From positions 7,006,001 through 7,070,000 of the forward strand of contig NZ_JARUMJ010000001.1 in the NCBI RefSeq assembly GCF_036898465.1: a stretch of DNA of 64,000 nt. The letters are read 5' to 3'. Position 1 is the stretch's first letter. Each line of letters begins with the position of its first letter. Positions 33,956-41,909 of the stretch are shown here, in pieces. The position numbers were made by a program, and so were the translations under genes. The notes below the pieces were generated by a model. The model saw only the letters and a program-made list of their open reading frames with translations. It ran no database searches and was not told the origin of the DNA. This stretch comes from Streptomyces sp. B21-105 (lineage in GTDB: Bacteria > Actinomycetota > Actinomycetes > Streptomycetales > Streptomycetaceae).

Positions 33956-34030
33956 TTTCGCGACATCTTTCCGATGACCCACCATGTGGAGTGTGTTGCG
34001 ATCCTTGAGCCTGCGGCAAAGGGCTCCTGA
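33956..34030 (+). pseudogene. Second copy of the RNA methyltransferase 3' end
   Basis: In frame, RDIFPMTHHVECVAILEP is followed by AAKGS and a stop. It corresponds to the terminal residues of the TrmA/RumA-type enzyme at 24768-26108 (LFPMTSHVECVAILEP). The 69-bp segment 33962-34030 matches 26040-26108 at about 50 of 69 bases, with most differences at third codon positions; CCTGC follows both stops. Nothing of the rest of the gene is present. It is best read as a displaced end produced by integration or replacement. Confidence 0.75.
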
Positions 34031-34056
34031 CCTGCAGGTTCGGGTGGTGTGCGTAA

Positions 34057-34575
34057 GAATGGAAGCAGGCCGAGGCCAAGGAGAAGCTGGCCCGGACAGT
34101 CGAGGCATTCCGCCAGTTCCAGCAAGGACAGCTGCCCGCCGGCCCCGGAGCCGACGCTCTCATGGCCACCTTCCGCACCGTCGAGGAGGAGTTGGAGGGG
34201 AATGATCCGGGACCGGCGAAGGTGGTTACCGACCGGCAGGTCGAGCTATTGCTGAAGAAGAAGGCCGCCGTCCTGCATCTGTCCGCCGCGAACTACTGCT
34301 GGTTCGAGGACCCGGCGAAGGCTCTCTGTCTCAAGCTCGCCGGCGCCAAGTCCGCGAGGGCGCCGTTGACGGGGCTGTGTGACAGCGTCCGCTGCCCGCA
34401 GGCCACCCACCATCTCGTCCACCGGCCCATCTGGCAAACGTCAGCCGACAACGGCACTGCATTGCTGAGCAGCCCCCGCATTCCGGCGGGGGAGAGGACT
34501 CGTCTGCGTGCTGAGCATGAGCGTTCGCAGCACGTCCTGGAGGAAATCGACAAGGCCAGCGGAAAGGCGGAATGA
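34057..34575 (+). pseudogene. C-terminal fragment of a large site-specific recombinase (Tn554 TnpB-like)
   Basis: Open from a TAA at 34054. It begins EWKQAEAKEKLARTVEAFRQ, then VTDRQVELLLKKKAAVLHLS, YCWFEDPAKALCLKLAG and LTGLCDSVRCPQATHHLVHR. This is the C-terminal region of the long tyrosine recombinases that occur as a set with a small coiled-coil partner in Tn554-like elements. The catalytic part (R..HxxR..Y) is missing. The next gene encodes the usual small partner, and one base separates them, so the end of such an operon was left here. Confidence 0.7.
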
Positions 34576-34576
34576 C

Positions 34577-35089
34577 GTGGCCCTCACTCCTGAACAGCGT
34601 GAGCAGACCGAACGGCGGATCCGCGCGGCCATCGACCGTCTGCTGGCCGGGCAGATTCCGCCCGGCGGGGCTTGCGACGTCAAGACCCTGGCCCGCGAGG
34701 CCGGTATCTCCCGCGCAGCTCTCTACCGGACCTGGGGACATCTCAAGGACGAGTTCGAGCAACGACGGTCCACCGCCCGGGCCGCCGGCCAGCAGCCCGA
34801 CCCGCGCGAGGCTCGGATCGTCCGCCTGCGAGCACACAACCAGCGACTCACCAGCAAACTCGCCCGCACTCACACCGAACTCGCCCAGCTCAGGGAACGC
34901 CATCAACTGGCCCTGTCGGTCCTGGCCGCCCAGGACGACGAACTCCAGCGGCTCCGCCGCCAGCTGAGCACGATCAGCCCCACCGCCCCTGCAGGCGTCG
35001 TCCCTCTGCCCCCCGATGAACCCCTCCAGCGCGTGCTCAAGAGGGTAGAGAGGTGGTTGTCGTTGAGTGAGAGGACGGGAGTCACGTGA
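34577..35089 (+). CDS. Tn554 TnpC-like / DUF6262 recombinase accessory protein
   Basis: 170 residues. An N-terminal helical region and helix-turn-helix (RRIRAAIDRLLAGQIPPGG, DVKTLAREAGISRAALYRTW) are followed by a coiled coil of ~70 residues (RIVRLRAHNQRLTSKLARTH...). This is the third protein of Tn554-type recombinase operons; it assists orientation or target choice. It starts one base after the recombinase fragment stop. The last ~25 residues differ from what I expect, and the TGA overlaps the GTG of a nitroreductase remnant, so the 3' end may be a junction. Confidence 0.7.
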   Translation: MALTPEQREQTERRIRAAIDRLLAGQIPPGGACDVKTLAREAGISRAALYRTWGHLKDEFEQRRSTARAAGQQPDPREARIVRLRAHNQRLTSKLARTHTELAQLRERHQLALSVLAAQDDELQRLRRQLSTISPTAPAGVVPLPPDEPLQRVLKRVERWLSLSERTGVT

Positions 35090-35446
35090 ACGTGTATGAA
35101 GCTGTGGACAGTCGGCGGGCCGTGCGGGCGTCAGCGATGAGCCCGTACCCACAGAGGTTCTCGAACGAGTGCTGACCGCTGCCACGCGGGCTCCGTCAAG
35201 ATCTCCAGCCGTGGCATGTCTATGTCGTGGCCGGCGATCCCTTGGCCGAACTGAAGAAGCGTGCGACTGCCAGGGCGCTTGCGGGAGACCCGGGCGATGA
35301 GCGGGAGTAACCGATGTATCGGGCCGAGCTACCTTCACCGTATCTGGTCCGCTTTTCCGCCGCGGCCGCCCAGCGGTACCAAGCGCTGGGAATCGAGCGC
35401 GACGACCCGACAGGCCCATGAAGATCGCCGCCTTGAACTCGCAGGC
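35086..35446 (+). pseudogene. Nitroreductase remnant, copy 1 (inverted relative to copy 2)
   Basis: Starts NVYEAVDSRRAVRA, then needs two frameshifts to give SDEPVPTEVLERVLTAATRAPS and LQPWHVYVVAGDPLAELKK. The first part ends DERE followed by TAA. The frame resumes at an ATG (35313) as MYRAELPSPYLVRFSAAAAQ. Similarity to copy 2 stops at ~35446, where an acetyltransferase fragment on the other strand begins. FMN-binding residues of the C-terminal half are absent. Confidence 0.78.
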
Positions 35447-35617
35447 GTCGGCACGCGCCGCGGCACGCCCGCCTGCTCCCGCCACGTGCTCGGAGAGCGC
35501 GACAGCGTCGGCGCGACGGACACCGAAGGCGTCAGGCGAGTCCAGAAGGTACTCAAGGCGTATGGCGCGCAGCTCGCGCCACTCCTCCGCCGTGATCCGG
35601 CGTATGACGTACTTCAT
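35447..35617 (-). pseudogene. GNAT acetyltransferase N-terminal fragment
   Basis: MKYVIRRITAEEWRELRAIR, then LEYLLDSPDAFG, is the first beta-strand and helix of a GCN5-related N-acetyltransferase. It breaks off after ~57 residues at the nitroreductase copy-1 junction; the acetyl-CoA-binding motif is missing. Confidence 0.7.
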
Positions 35618-35640
35618 GGTCCTTACTCTGTTCGGGGCGG

Positions 35641-35874
35641 TCAGGGGCGGCGTGCGGGCACGATGTCCTTCGTCAGTAGCCTGTTGCCGGACCAGCAGAG
35701 CCGGTAGAGGTCCACTTCGTCCAACAGGTCGCGGCCGGAACGGTAGAACTCGCAACGGGCGCCGGGCGGGCGGGATGCTGACCGGGCCTGGTCGGACGGG
35801 TAGGGGTAGGCGCGGGCCGGCAGCAGAGGGGCGAGTTCGGCGCGCGGCCGGCCGGTGGTCAACTCCTCGAACCG
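35641..35874 (-). pseudogene. Unassigned protein fragment
   Basis: About 77 residues open on the minus strand from a TGA, with well-biased codons: FEELTTGRPRAELAPLLP, CEFYRSGRDLLDEVDLYRLC and LLTKDIVPARRP. I do not recognise the family. It has no start codon with a ribosome site and is probably the C-terminal part of a lost gene. Confidence 0.4.
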
Positions 35875-36066
35875 GAATCATGACGAACGGGTACGACCTC
35901 AACAAGGGCCAGCATTCCTCGCCTGCCCCCGTCATGCGGATGCTGCGCGAGTACGACGAGCAGACGGCCCCGGCCGCCGTCGCGCAACCTTCCGCATGTC
36001 GGGGGAACTCAAGGAGCCACAAGGCCAGGGCCAGTGTCTGTCCTGAGGATCTTGATGGCCTAGCGG

Positions 36067-36749
36067 TCACACTCCGATGAAGCTCACTGTTTCTGTCATG
36101 TCCGCCCGCCCGGTGCGCAGCCGTGGCACGTCTTCCTTCTCGAATCCCACCGAGACGCCACAGAACAGCACGAGCCCATCACTGGCTCCGACTGTCTGGC
36201 TGACGGACTTGCGATACATCGTCCACATCACCTGGGGGCAGCTGTGCACCCCTTCCGCCCTTAGCAACAGCATGACCGTCTGCAAGTACATCCCCGCGTC
36301 CCCCCACTGTCCGGGCCCCATCGTCCGGTCGAGGTAGCAGAACAGTACGACCGGCGCCCCGAACGCCTGCGAGTTCAGGGCAGCGATCTTCATGGGTCTG
36401 TCGGGGTCGTCGCGCTCGATCCCCAGCGCCGTGTACCGCTGGGCAGCCGCGGCGGAAAAGCGGTCCAGATACGGCGAGGTCAGTTCGGCCGGGTACATCG
36501 CTACTCCCGCTCGTCACCCGGGTCTCCCCGCAGTGCCCTGGCCGTCGCGTGCCTCTTCAGTTCGGCCAAGGGCTCGCCGGTCACGACATACACGTGCCAC
36601 GGCTGGAGGTTCCCACTCGACGGTGCCCGCGTCGCTGCGGCCAGCACTCGGTCGAGTATGTCTTTGGGTACAGGCTCATCACTGAACGCCCGCACGGCCC
36701 GGCGACTGTCCACGGCTTCATACACATCCACGTTTTCTCGTCCTCTCAT
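36067..36749 (-). pseudogene. Nitroreductase, copy 2, split into two frames
   Basis: A nitroreductase-like flavoprotein. The first frame (36501-36749) has VYEAVDSRRAVRAFSDEPV and SSGNLQPWHVYVVTG, the FMN-binding start of the family. It ends DERE with TAG. The second frame (36067-36498) starts MYPAELTSPYLDRF and holds DAGMYLQTVMLLLRAEG and SVGFEKEDVPRLRTGRA, the rest of the enzyme. Between them GAGTAGCGATG suggests that a single base is lost from GAG-TAC-GCG-ATG. Copy 1 is interrupted at the same codon. Either both inherited the break from a common source, or the two halves are translated separately by coupling. Confidence 0.75.
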
Positions 36750-37041
36750 CCAATGACAGCCACCTCTCTACCGTCCTCAGCACGCAAGAAGGCAACAGAG
36801 GAGGTTAGTGCCGAGGTAAGCCCAAAGCCCTCTTGTCGCCACGCCACCTACCGCACCCGCGAGGCTCCCGAGCGGGTACGCGAAGCCGTTACCGCCCGCG
36901 TTACGCCGTACCGGTCGCCGTGCAGGGCTCCGTCGTTCTCGCGGTCAGCCCGAAGTCGCCAGTATGGGCCCGATACCCCAAGTCGGCGGCGGTGGGCGGT
37001 TCGTACGGGCGGTGGATACGCCTGCAGGCGGCTTCCGGTGA

Positions 37042-37191
37042 TCATGGAGTGTCGAGTTTTTTGAGACAGGCTCCGGCCTTGGACGACAGGTTGACACCCG
37101 CCTCCACCGCATCCGGTCCGCTGCCGGCGTCGACGCCACCGCCGCTGCTGTCGGCGTGGGCTCCCAGCGCCATCGTCCCGCCCGGCGCCAT
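37042..37191 (-). CDS. Small hypothetical protein (49 aa), possibly a fragment
   Basis: 49 codons from ATG 37191 with strong G/C third positions: MAPGGTMALGAHADSSGGG, then VDAGSGPDAVEAGVNLSSKA, then GACLKKLDTP and stop. The C-terminal part is rich in Ser/Thr/Cys/Lys. No clear ribosome-binding site is seen, and a TGA lies eight codons upstream. It may be the tail of a lost gene or a small peptide gene. I do not recognise it. Confidence 0.35.
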   Translation of the reverse strand: MAPGGTMALGAHADSSGGGVDAGSGPDAVEAGVNLSSKAGACLKKLDTP

Positions 37192-37212
37192 CCCGTCGGA
37201 GCCCGCGATCCG

Positions 37213-37647
37213 TCACAGGTCCCGGGCCGGGGAGCGGTACAGTGCTGCGCCACGTTCCGCCGTCCGCGGCGCCGCGCGCTCCTCGGACGGGGCGAGCCAG
37301 AACAGGACGGGCGGAAGGCCGACCTCGATCACCGCGAGCGCGATCTGGAACCACTGCGGCCAGCCGAGGACGGCCAGGGAGATCAGCCGGCCGAGCCCAC
37401 CGAGCAGGAAGGCGGCGGAGAGGGCGCGCACCGCCGTCGCCGGGATCGGCCGCTGCCGGGCGGCCCAGAGCCAGGCCAGTCCGTAGCCGACGAAGCTCGC
37501 CCCCATGAACCGCCCCCAGCTGTCGACGGTCGCCCCGGCAGAGCCCGCGCCCGGGATGGCCGCGTTGCCGAGGGCGACATGGAACAGCCCGATCGCTACA
37601 CACGCCCAGCCCATGAGCTGTACGAGTACGCGCAGAGTCCTGGCCAT
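37213..37647 (-). CDS. DUF4345-like membrane protein
   Basis: 144-residue protein with four hydrophobic helices. Helix 1 is LVQLMGWACVAIGLFHVALG. The conserved region DSWGRFMGASFVGYGLAWLWA follows, then LSAAFLLGGLGRLISLAVLG and ALAVIEVGLPPVLFWLAP. This arrangement matches DUF4345. Function is unknown. It is divergent from the TetR gene, and the two repeats at 37682-37738 lie between them, so it is the likely target of that regulator. Confidence 0.8.
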   Translation of the reverse strand: MARTLRVLVQLMGWACVAIGLFHVALGNAAIPGAGSAGATVDSWGRFMGASFVGYGLAWLWAARQRPIPATAVRALSAAFLLGGLGRLISLAVLGWPQWFQIALAVIEVGLPPVLFWLAPSEERAAPRTAERGAALYRSPARDL

Positions 37648-37681
37648 TGGTCCATCACCCTGTCTTGGTCCGACGTCATAG

Positions 37682-37738
37682 TTGACGTGTGTCTACTAAG
37701 CTCGACCACAGCGTGGCGAGTAAGTAGACGCGTGTCAA
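37682..37738. promoter_or_regulatory. Paired TetR-type operator in the divergent promoter region
   Basis: Two 16-base arms in inverted orientation, TTGACGTGTGTCTACT (37682-37697) and AGTAGACGCGTGTCAA (37723-37738), identical at 13 of 16 positions. They fill most of the gap between the DUF4345 and TetR genes. Both arms begin with TTGAC read outward, so they may also supply -35 elements. Confidence 0.7.
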
Positions 37739-37751
37739 GTAAGCTTTGGCC

Positions 37752-38357
37752 GTGCCTCCCCGCCAGCGCCTCAGCCCCGCCGACCGCCGCGCCCAGCTCC
37801 TCGCCGTCGGCGCGCGGATGTTCGCAGCCCGCCCCTACGAGGACGTGCTGATGGACGACGTCGCCCGGCAGGCCGGCGTCTCACGGGCCCTGCTCTACCG
37901 TTACTTCCCGAGCAAGCACGCGCTCTTCGCCGCGGTCTACCAGCAGGCCGCCGACCGGCTGCTCGCCGAGACGAAGCTCGACCCCGCCGACTCGCTCGTC
38001 GGGCAACTCGTCCAGGGGATGGACATCCACCTCGATTACTTCGTGGCCAACCGCCACACCGTCCTCGCCGCGAACCGGGTGCTCGCGGGCGACCCGGTCC
38101 TCCAGACGATCATGACCGGCGAGCTGGACGCGCTCCGCGCCCGCCTGCTCGCCGTGCTGCCCCTCGCGGACGAGAGCGCGCGCCGAACCGTCTCGGCCGT
38201 ACTGAAGAGCTGGTTGGTCTTCGTCCAGATCCTCGTCGTCGACTGGCTCACCGAGCAGACCTGCTCCCGCACCGAGCTCCGCGACATCTGCATCGGCGCC
38301 GTCCTCGGCGCCCTGCGCCCCCTGCTCCCTGCGGACCGCGTGCCGAACTGGCCCTGA
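37752..38357 (+). CDS. TetR-family regulator
   Basis: 201-residue repressor. The helix-turn-helix spans DRRAQLLAVGARMFAARPYED to VLMDDVARQAGVSRALLYRYFPSKHALF (residues ~10-60). The C-terminal ~130 residues are the helical ligand-binding and dimerisation domain. GTG 37752 is chosen over TTG 37746 because family members begin close to the helix-turn-helix. It probably controls itself and the divergent DUF4345 gene through the paired operator; the hydrolase gene downstream (164 bases) may also belong to the circuit. Confidence 0.88.
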   Translation: MPPRQRLSPADRRAQLLAVGARMFAARPYEDVLMDDVARQAGVSRALLYRYFPSKHALFAAVYQQAADRLLAETKLDPADSLVGQLVQGMDIHLDYFVANRHTVLAANRVLAGDPVLQTIMTGELDALRARLLAVLPLADESARRTVSAVLKSWLVFVQILVVDWLTEQTCSRTELRDICIGAVLGALRPLLPADRVPNWP

Positions 38358-38521
38358 CTCTCGGGTGAGCCGACGGCGGGGTCGGCTTGGGGCCGGGTGC
38401 CGCCGGCGCGGATGGCGGGGACGCTCCAGCCGGGTCGCGGGGAACGTTTCGGCCCGGTCCCGCCTCCTGACATGCCGAAGCGGGCCCGCAGGAGACCCGC
38501 CGCAGGCGAGAGGTGTTTCCC

Positions 38522-39079
38522 ATGACATCGAGCACAACGTCGGCCACGGCCGCCACGAGCAGGCCGCTCCCGAACGCCGAAGGGGCGGAGCATCGCTGGG
38601 TGGATGTGCGCGGCATCCGGCTACATGTCGCCGAGTACGGGACCGGGGCGGCGGTCCTGCTGCTGCATGGCTTCCCGCAGCACTGGTTCGCCTGGCACCG
38701 GGTCGCCGCCCTGTCGGCCGCCGGACCACGGCTGATCTGCCCGGATCTGCGGGGTCTCGGCTGGTCGGAGCAGACCCGGCGCGGCTACGACATCGACAGC
38801 CTGTCCGAGGACATGCTCGCACTGCTGGACGCACTCGGCCTCGACCGCGTGGGCCTGGTCGGTCACGACTGGGGCGCCCACGTCGGTTTCCGGCTGTGCC
38901 TGCGGGCACCGGAGCGGTTCAGCGGCTTCCTGGCGCTCAACATGGCGCACCCGTGGACCCGGCAGCGGGCCATCCTGCCGAACCTGTGGCGGCAGAACTC
39001 CCCGCCCGGCTCGGTCTGGACGTCCAGGGCCTTCGCGGCGCGGGCGTGGCGGGCGCGCATGCGCTGTTCGGTGTCCGGG
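38522..39079 (+). pseudogene. Alpha/beta hydrolase (epoxide-hydrolase-like), 5' half of a split gene
   Basis: The first ~160 residues are an intact alpha/beta-hydrolase start: HVAEYGTGAAVLLLHGFPQH (oxyanion HGFP), W..RVAALSAAGPRLICPDLRG, GLVGHDWGAHVGFRL (nucleophile Asp in HDWG, as in epoxide hydrolases and haloalkane dehalogenases) and LNMAHPW. Similarity stops near LPNLWRQ at ~39000, after which the frame is foreign. The matching cap and C-terminal half lies at ~47441-47866 in the same orientation. The gene was therefore interrupted by ~8.4 kb of inserted DNA. ATG 38522 follows GAGAGG. Confidence 0.82.
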
Positions 39080-39987
39080 TCAGGGGGAGGCGAGTACACC
39101 AGTGATCTCCCGCAACTTGGCGGCGGTCAGGGAGGGTTGGGCGACGGCGTCGGCCGCCTGACTCCAGTGTGGCGCACCGGACGCGGCCAGAAGGACGTCC
39201 GTCACTCCTGGGCATGACGCGACCGCGAGGACGCACGCCTGTGCGGGGGTCAGGCCCGGACGGATGAGGTCGGCGAGCTCTTGGTCGACCATGCCGGGCA
39301 GTTCACCGCCGTGCAGCGGCGCCGACGCCATCACCCGCAGCCTCGCCCCGGCGGCGGCCGGGAGCGGGCCACGGCCGTACAGGGCCTGGACGATCGGCGT
39401 CATCATCACCAGGCTCACCGGCATCTGGACCGCGACCAGGTGGTGCCGACCGCCCGCGGCTTCGGCGGCCAGGGCGAGCAGCTCCCCCACCGTGAACGCC
39501 TCCTCTTCCAGGCCCGCCCACGTGGCAATGCCGTACCCGGCCACCCGCCCGGCTGCCACGGCTTCCTCGAGGACGACGAACGCCTCCCGCATCGCGCGGT
39601 GCAGGGCCAGGCGGTCGCCGGGGTGGGCGCGCTCCGGGTTGTGCAGCAGGACCAGGTCCAGCCGCTCGCGCCCGACTGCTCGCAGTTGCGGCCCATCTGC
39701 CAGCGCACGTACTGCGGGGCGAGGCTGTGCCCGACCACGGCCAGGTCCTCGGTGAGAACGCTGGCGTTCACGGCATCGGCACCGGTGGCCGCGGTGAAGT
39801 ACCCGGCCTTGGTGGAAACCTGCAAGGTCGGGTGGGCGGCCAGGACTGGGGCCAGCAGGGTCTGCGCCTGGCCGGTGGCGTAGTTGGGGGCAGTGTCGAT
39901 CCACTGCGCGCCGGAGGCGGCCGCACGGACGGCCGCCTCCGGGATCGCCCGGCACCGGTAGGTGCCCAGAGCGAGCTGTGCTGTCAC
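39080..39987 (-). pseudogene. Aldo/keto reductase-like protein with frameshift
   Basis: ~300 residues when two frames are joined. The first begins TAQLALGTYRCRAIPEAAVR and holds IDTAPNYATGQAQTLLAPVL and VSTKAGYF. At ~39680 it shifts to the frame that reads RERLDLVLLHNPERAHP, VAGYGIATW and PGLTPAQACVLAVASCPGVT. These are the usual AKR segments (GTxR..DTAPxY, KxG, D+xxxH, GISN-like, P..xAL). The general-acid Tyr of DTAPNY is present. The GTG at 39987 overlaps the stop of the upstream JmjC-type fragment, so the two were an operon. Whether the frameshift is real or a sequencing error should be checked. Confidence 0.75.
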
Positions 39988-40643
39988 AGCAGGCTCCCCA
40001 CCGTCGCGGCCTGCCCGGCAACGAGCTCCTGCACCAGCCCCGCGACGTCCTCCAGGGCGAGGCCGGCTGTTTCGGCGAGCGAGGCCAGGTCCACGGTGCG
40101 GCCGTCGACCAGCGGGCGCAGCACCGCCTCCGCCTCGGGTGCGAACTCGAACGTGCTCCCGGCGGCGGAGAGCGTCACCGCGTCCTCGCCGACCTCCAGC
40201 ACGGCGCGGGCGGTGGTCAGCCGGACCCGCAGAGCGCCGTCGACGAGGAGGCCGTCGCTGTACGGCAGGCTCGGCACCGTCCGGCCGACGGCCTGCCCGT
40301 CCATCGCGGCCCGGTAGCGGGCGAGCAGCGTCGGGTCGTCCAGCAGTTCGGCGAGTCGCTTGCGCATCCCGTCCACGGCGTGGGCCTGGACGTCCGGTGC
40401 GGCGAGCAGCGGCAGGTCGCGCCGCCAGTCCTCGTGCGTGAGCAGCTGCTCGGACACCCACGCCATCAGGTCGGTCGCCGTGTGGGTCTGAAGGCCGCAG
40501 GTGACGTGCAGGGAGCGGGTGCCCTGGTCGGCGGAGACCTCGTGCCACGCCTGAGCCTCGCGTTCGGCTGCCTCCTGCGCGAGACGGCGTCGCGTGTCCT
40601 CGGCACGGCAGGCGAGGGCGGCATCCCGGCGGGGGAAGCTCAT
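39984..40643 (-). CDS. JmjC/cupin-type protein, C-terminal part with winged helix
   Basis: 219 residues. The sequence AWHEVSADQGTRSLHVTCG to LQTHTATDLMAWVSEQLL matches the end of the JmjC (cupin-like) domain of ribosomal-oxygenase-type proteins. Then come the helical dimerisation part (MRKRLAELLDDPTLLARYRA) and a winged helix (AEAVLRPLVDGRTVDLASLA, ETAGLALEDVAGLVQELVAG). The metal-binding HxD motif should lie upstream and is missing, so the gene is probably 5' truncated. It overlaps the AKR gene by 4 bp. I am fairly sure of the fold, not of the function. Confidence 0.6.
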   Translation of the reverse strand: MSFPRRDAALACRAEDTRRRLAQEAAEREAQAWHEVSADQGTRSLHVTCGLQTHTATDLMAWVSEQLLTHEDWRRDLPLLAAPDVQAHAVDGMRKRLAELLDDPTLLARYRAAMDGQAVGRTVPSLPYSDGLLVDGALRVRLTTARAVLEVGEDAVTLSAAGSTFEFAPEAEAVLRPLVDGRTVDLASLAETAGLALEDVAGLVQELVAGQAATVGSLL

Positions 40644-40688
40644 AGCCCAGCCCCCCACCGGCCTATTCCCGACCCCGACCTCCGGTTA

Positions 40689-41375
40689 TCAGCTTTGGAG
40701 TGTTTGGCCGTGTCTGCTGATCCGGAAGTATTGGACTGGATTGAGGCCCAGTTGGAGCACCGTGTCGTCTGTCTGCCGGATAGTGGCCACGGTCATGCCC
40801 TCGGGTTCGCGTAGGCATCGGTACACAGGCGGGTCGCTCTGCTGCCTCGTGCACGGGCGAGGCTCTTCGATCGCACAATGCGGGCTGTCCCACGACAGGG
40901 TCTGTCCGCCGGCGACCAACTGACCCGCTTCCCGCGCGCCCTTCAGGGGGGTGGTGGTGTGCCTGAAGGGGATGGGCGATCCAGGTTGGTCGCCGGCGTT
41001 GAGGATCTCGTCGAGTACGTCGCCCACGTCACCTTGGGCACTGTAGTAGGCAGTGACGTACAGGGTGCAGGACACCTTGTACTCGTTGTCGGCGGTGAAG
41101 GTCCATCCGCCGCCCCCTGTGCATACGTCCTCCAAGGTGAGCAGGCGGAAGGTGAGGGAGGGGACGGCATCGTAGGCGCGGACGATGCTGCGAAGCCGTT
41201 GTTCGGCCGCCTCACGGGCCTGCTGTGCCTGACGCCTTCCGGCGAATCGGCGCACCGTCCTCGGGCGAGTCCTGTTGACGTAGTCGTAGGCGTTGCCGAG
41301 AACGACGACACCAGCGGTGGCGGAAATACGCGCCACGCCCCCCATGGCCTGTTTCGTCCTCGTTTTCCAGCTCAC
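40689..41375 (-). CDS. Hypothetical protein
   Basis: 228 residues. An N-terminal hydrophobic stretch (ISATAGVVVLGNAYDYV) may be a membrane anchor or signal. It is followed by a basic helix (RPRTVRRFAGRRQAQQAREA) and a beta-rich part with several cysteines (EDVCTGGGGWTFTADNEYKVSC). I do not recognise the family. The GTG at 41375 overlaps the stop of the upstream small membrane protein gene by 4 bp, so the two form an operon and may act together at the cell surface. Confidence 0.6.
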   Translation of the reverse strand: MSWKTRTKQAMGGVARISATAGVVVLGNAYDYVNRTRPRTVRRFAGRRQAQQAREAAEQRLRSIVRAYDAVPSLTFRLLTLEDVCTGGGGWTFTADNEYKVSCTLYVTAYYSAQGDVGDVLDEILNAGDQPGSPIPFRHTTTPLKGAREAGQLVAGGQTLSWDSPHCAIEEPRPCTRQQSDPPVYRCLREPEGMTVATIRQTDDTVLQLGLNPVQYFRISRHGQTLQS

Positions 41376-41794
41376 CGCTTTGCCCGGGTACTCGCGGGCA
41401 TGGCAGCCGACTGCACCACGGATGCCGCGGCCGTCACAGCGGTCTGCACGGCCACCCATGCGACGACCGCTCCCAGGGAGGGGTGGGAACCCACGAGATG
41501 GGGAGCGGTGAAGGCCACCCAGACGAAGGCCGAGACAATGACGGCAAGGTGATTGCCTCGCACCCGTACGAGCCTCAGAAGTCCCCACACCGCTACCGGT
41601 ACGAACGCCCAGCCTGCCGCGTTGGCCACAAGGTACTGGCTGGTTCCTGCGAACCACTCCGACTGTCCGGAATCAACTTCGGCGTCGGCAGCGTGATCAG
41701 CCCACACATAGAGGGATTCGAAGAGACGCCATCCGGCCAGCGTAGCTGCGGCAGCCGCGGCAGCTGCTTTCGCTGCACGTATGAAATAGCCCAT
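41372..41794 (-). CDS. Small membrane protein, hypothetical
   Basis: 140 residues with three or four hydrophobic segments (KAAAAAAAATLAGWRLFESL, LVANAAGWAFVPVAVWGLLR, HLAVIVSAFVWVAFTAPHLV, GAVVAWVAVQTAVTAAASVV). A strong GGAGGAGG site precedes the ATG at 41794. The family was not recognised. It is the first gene of a two-gene operon with the 40689-41375 protein. Confidence 0.65.
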   Translation of the reverse strand: MGYFIRAAKAAAAAAAATLAGWRLFESLYVWADHAADAEVDSGQSEWFAGTSQYLVANAAGWAFVPVAVWGLLRLVRVRGNHLAVIVSAFVWVAFTAPHLVGSHPSLGAVVAWVAVQTAVTAAASVVQSAAMPASTRAKR

Positions 41795-41909
41795 GGCCAC
41801 GATCCTCCTCCTGCCTGCGGCCGGGGTGGTATCCGTCAACATACTCATACCGAGGAGCCCGGAGGCGCCGGAAAGGTGTCCGGCGCCCCCGGGCGAGGTG
41901 GGTGGGTCG

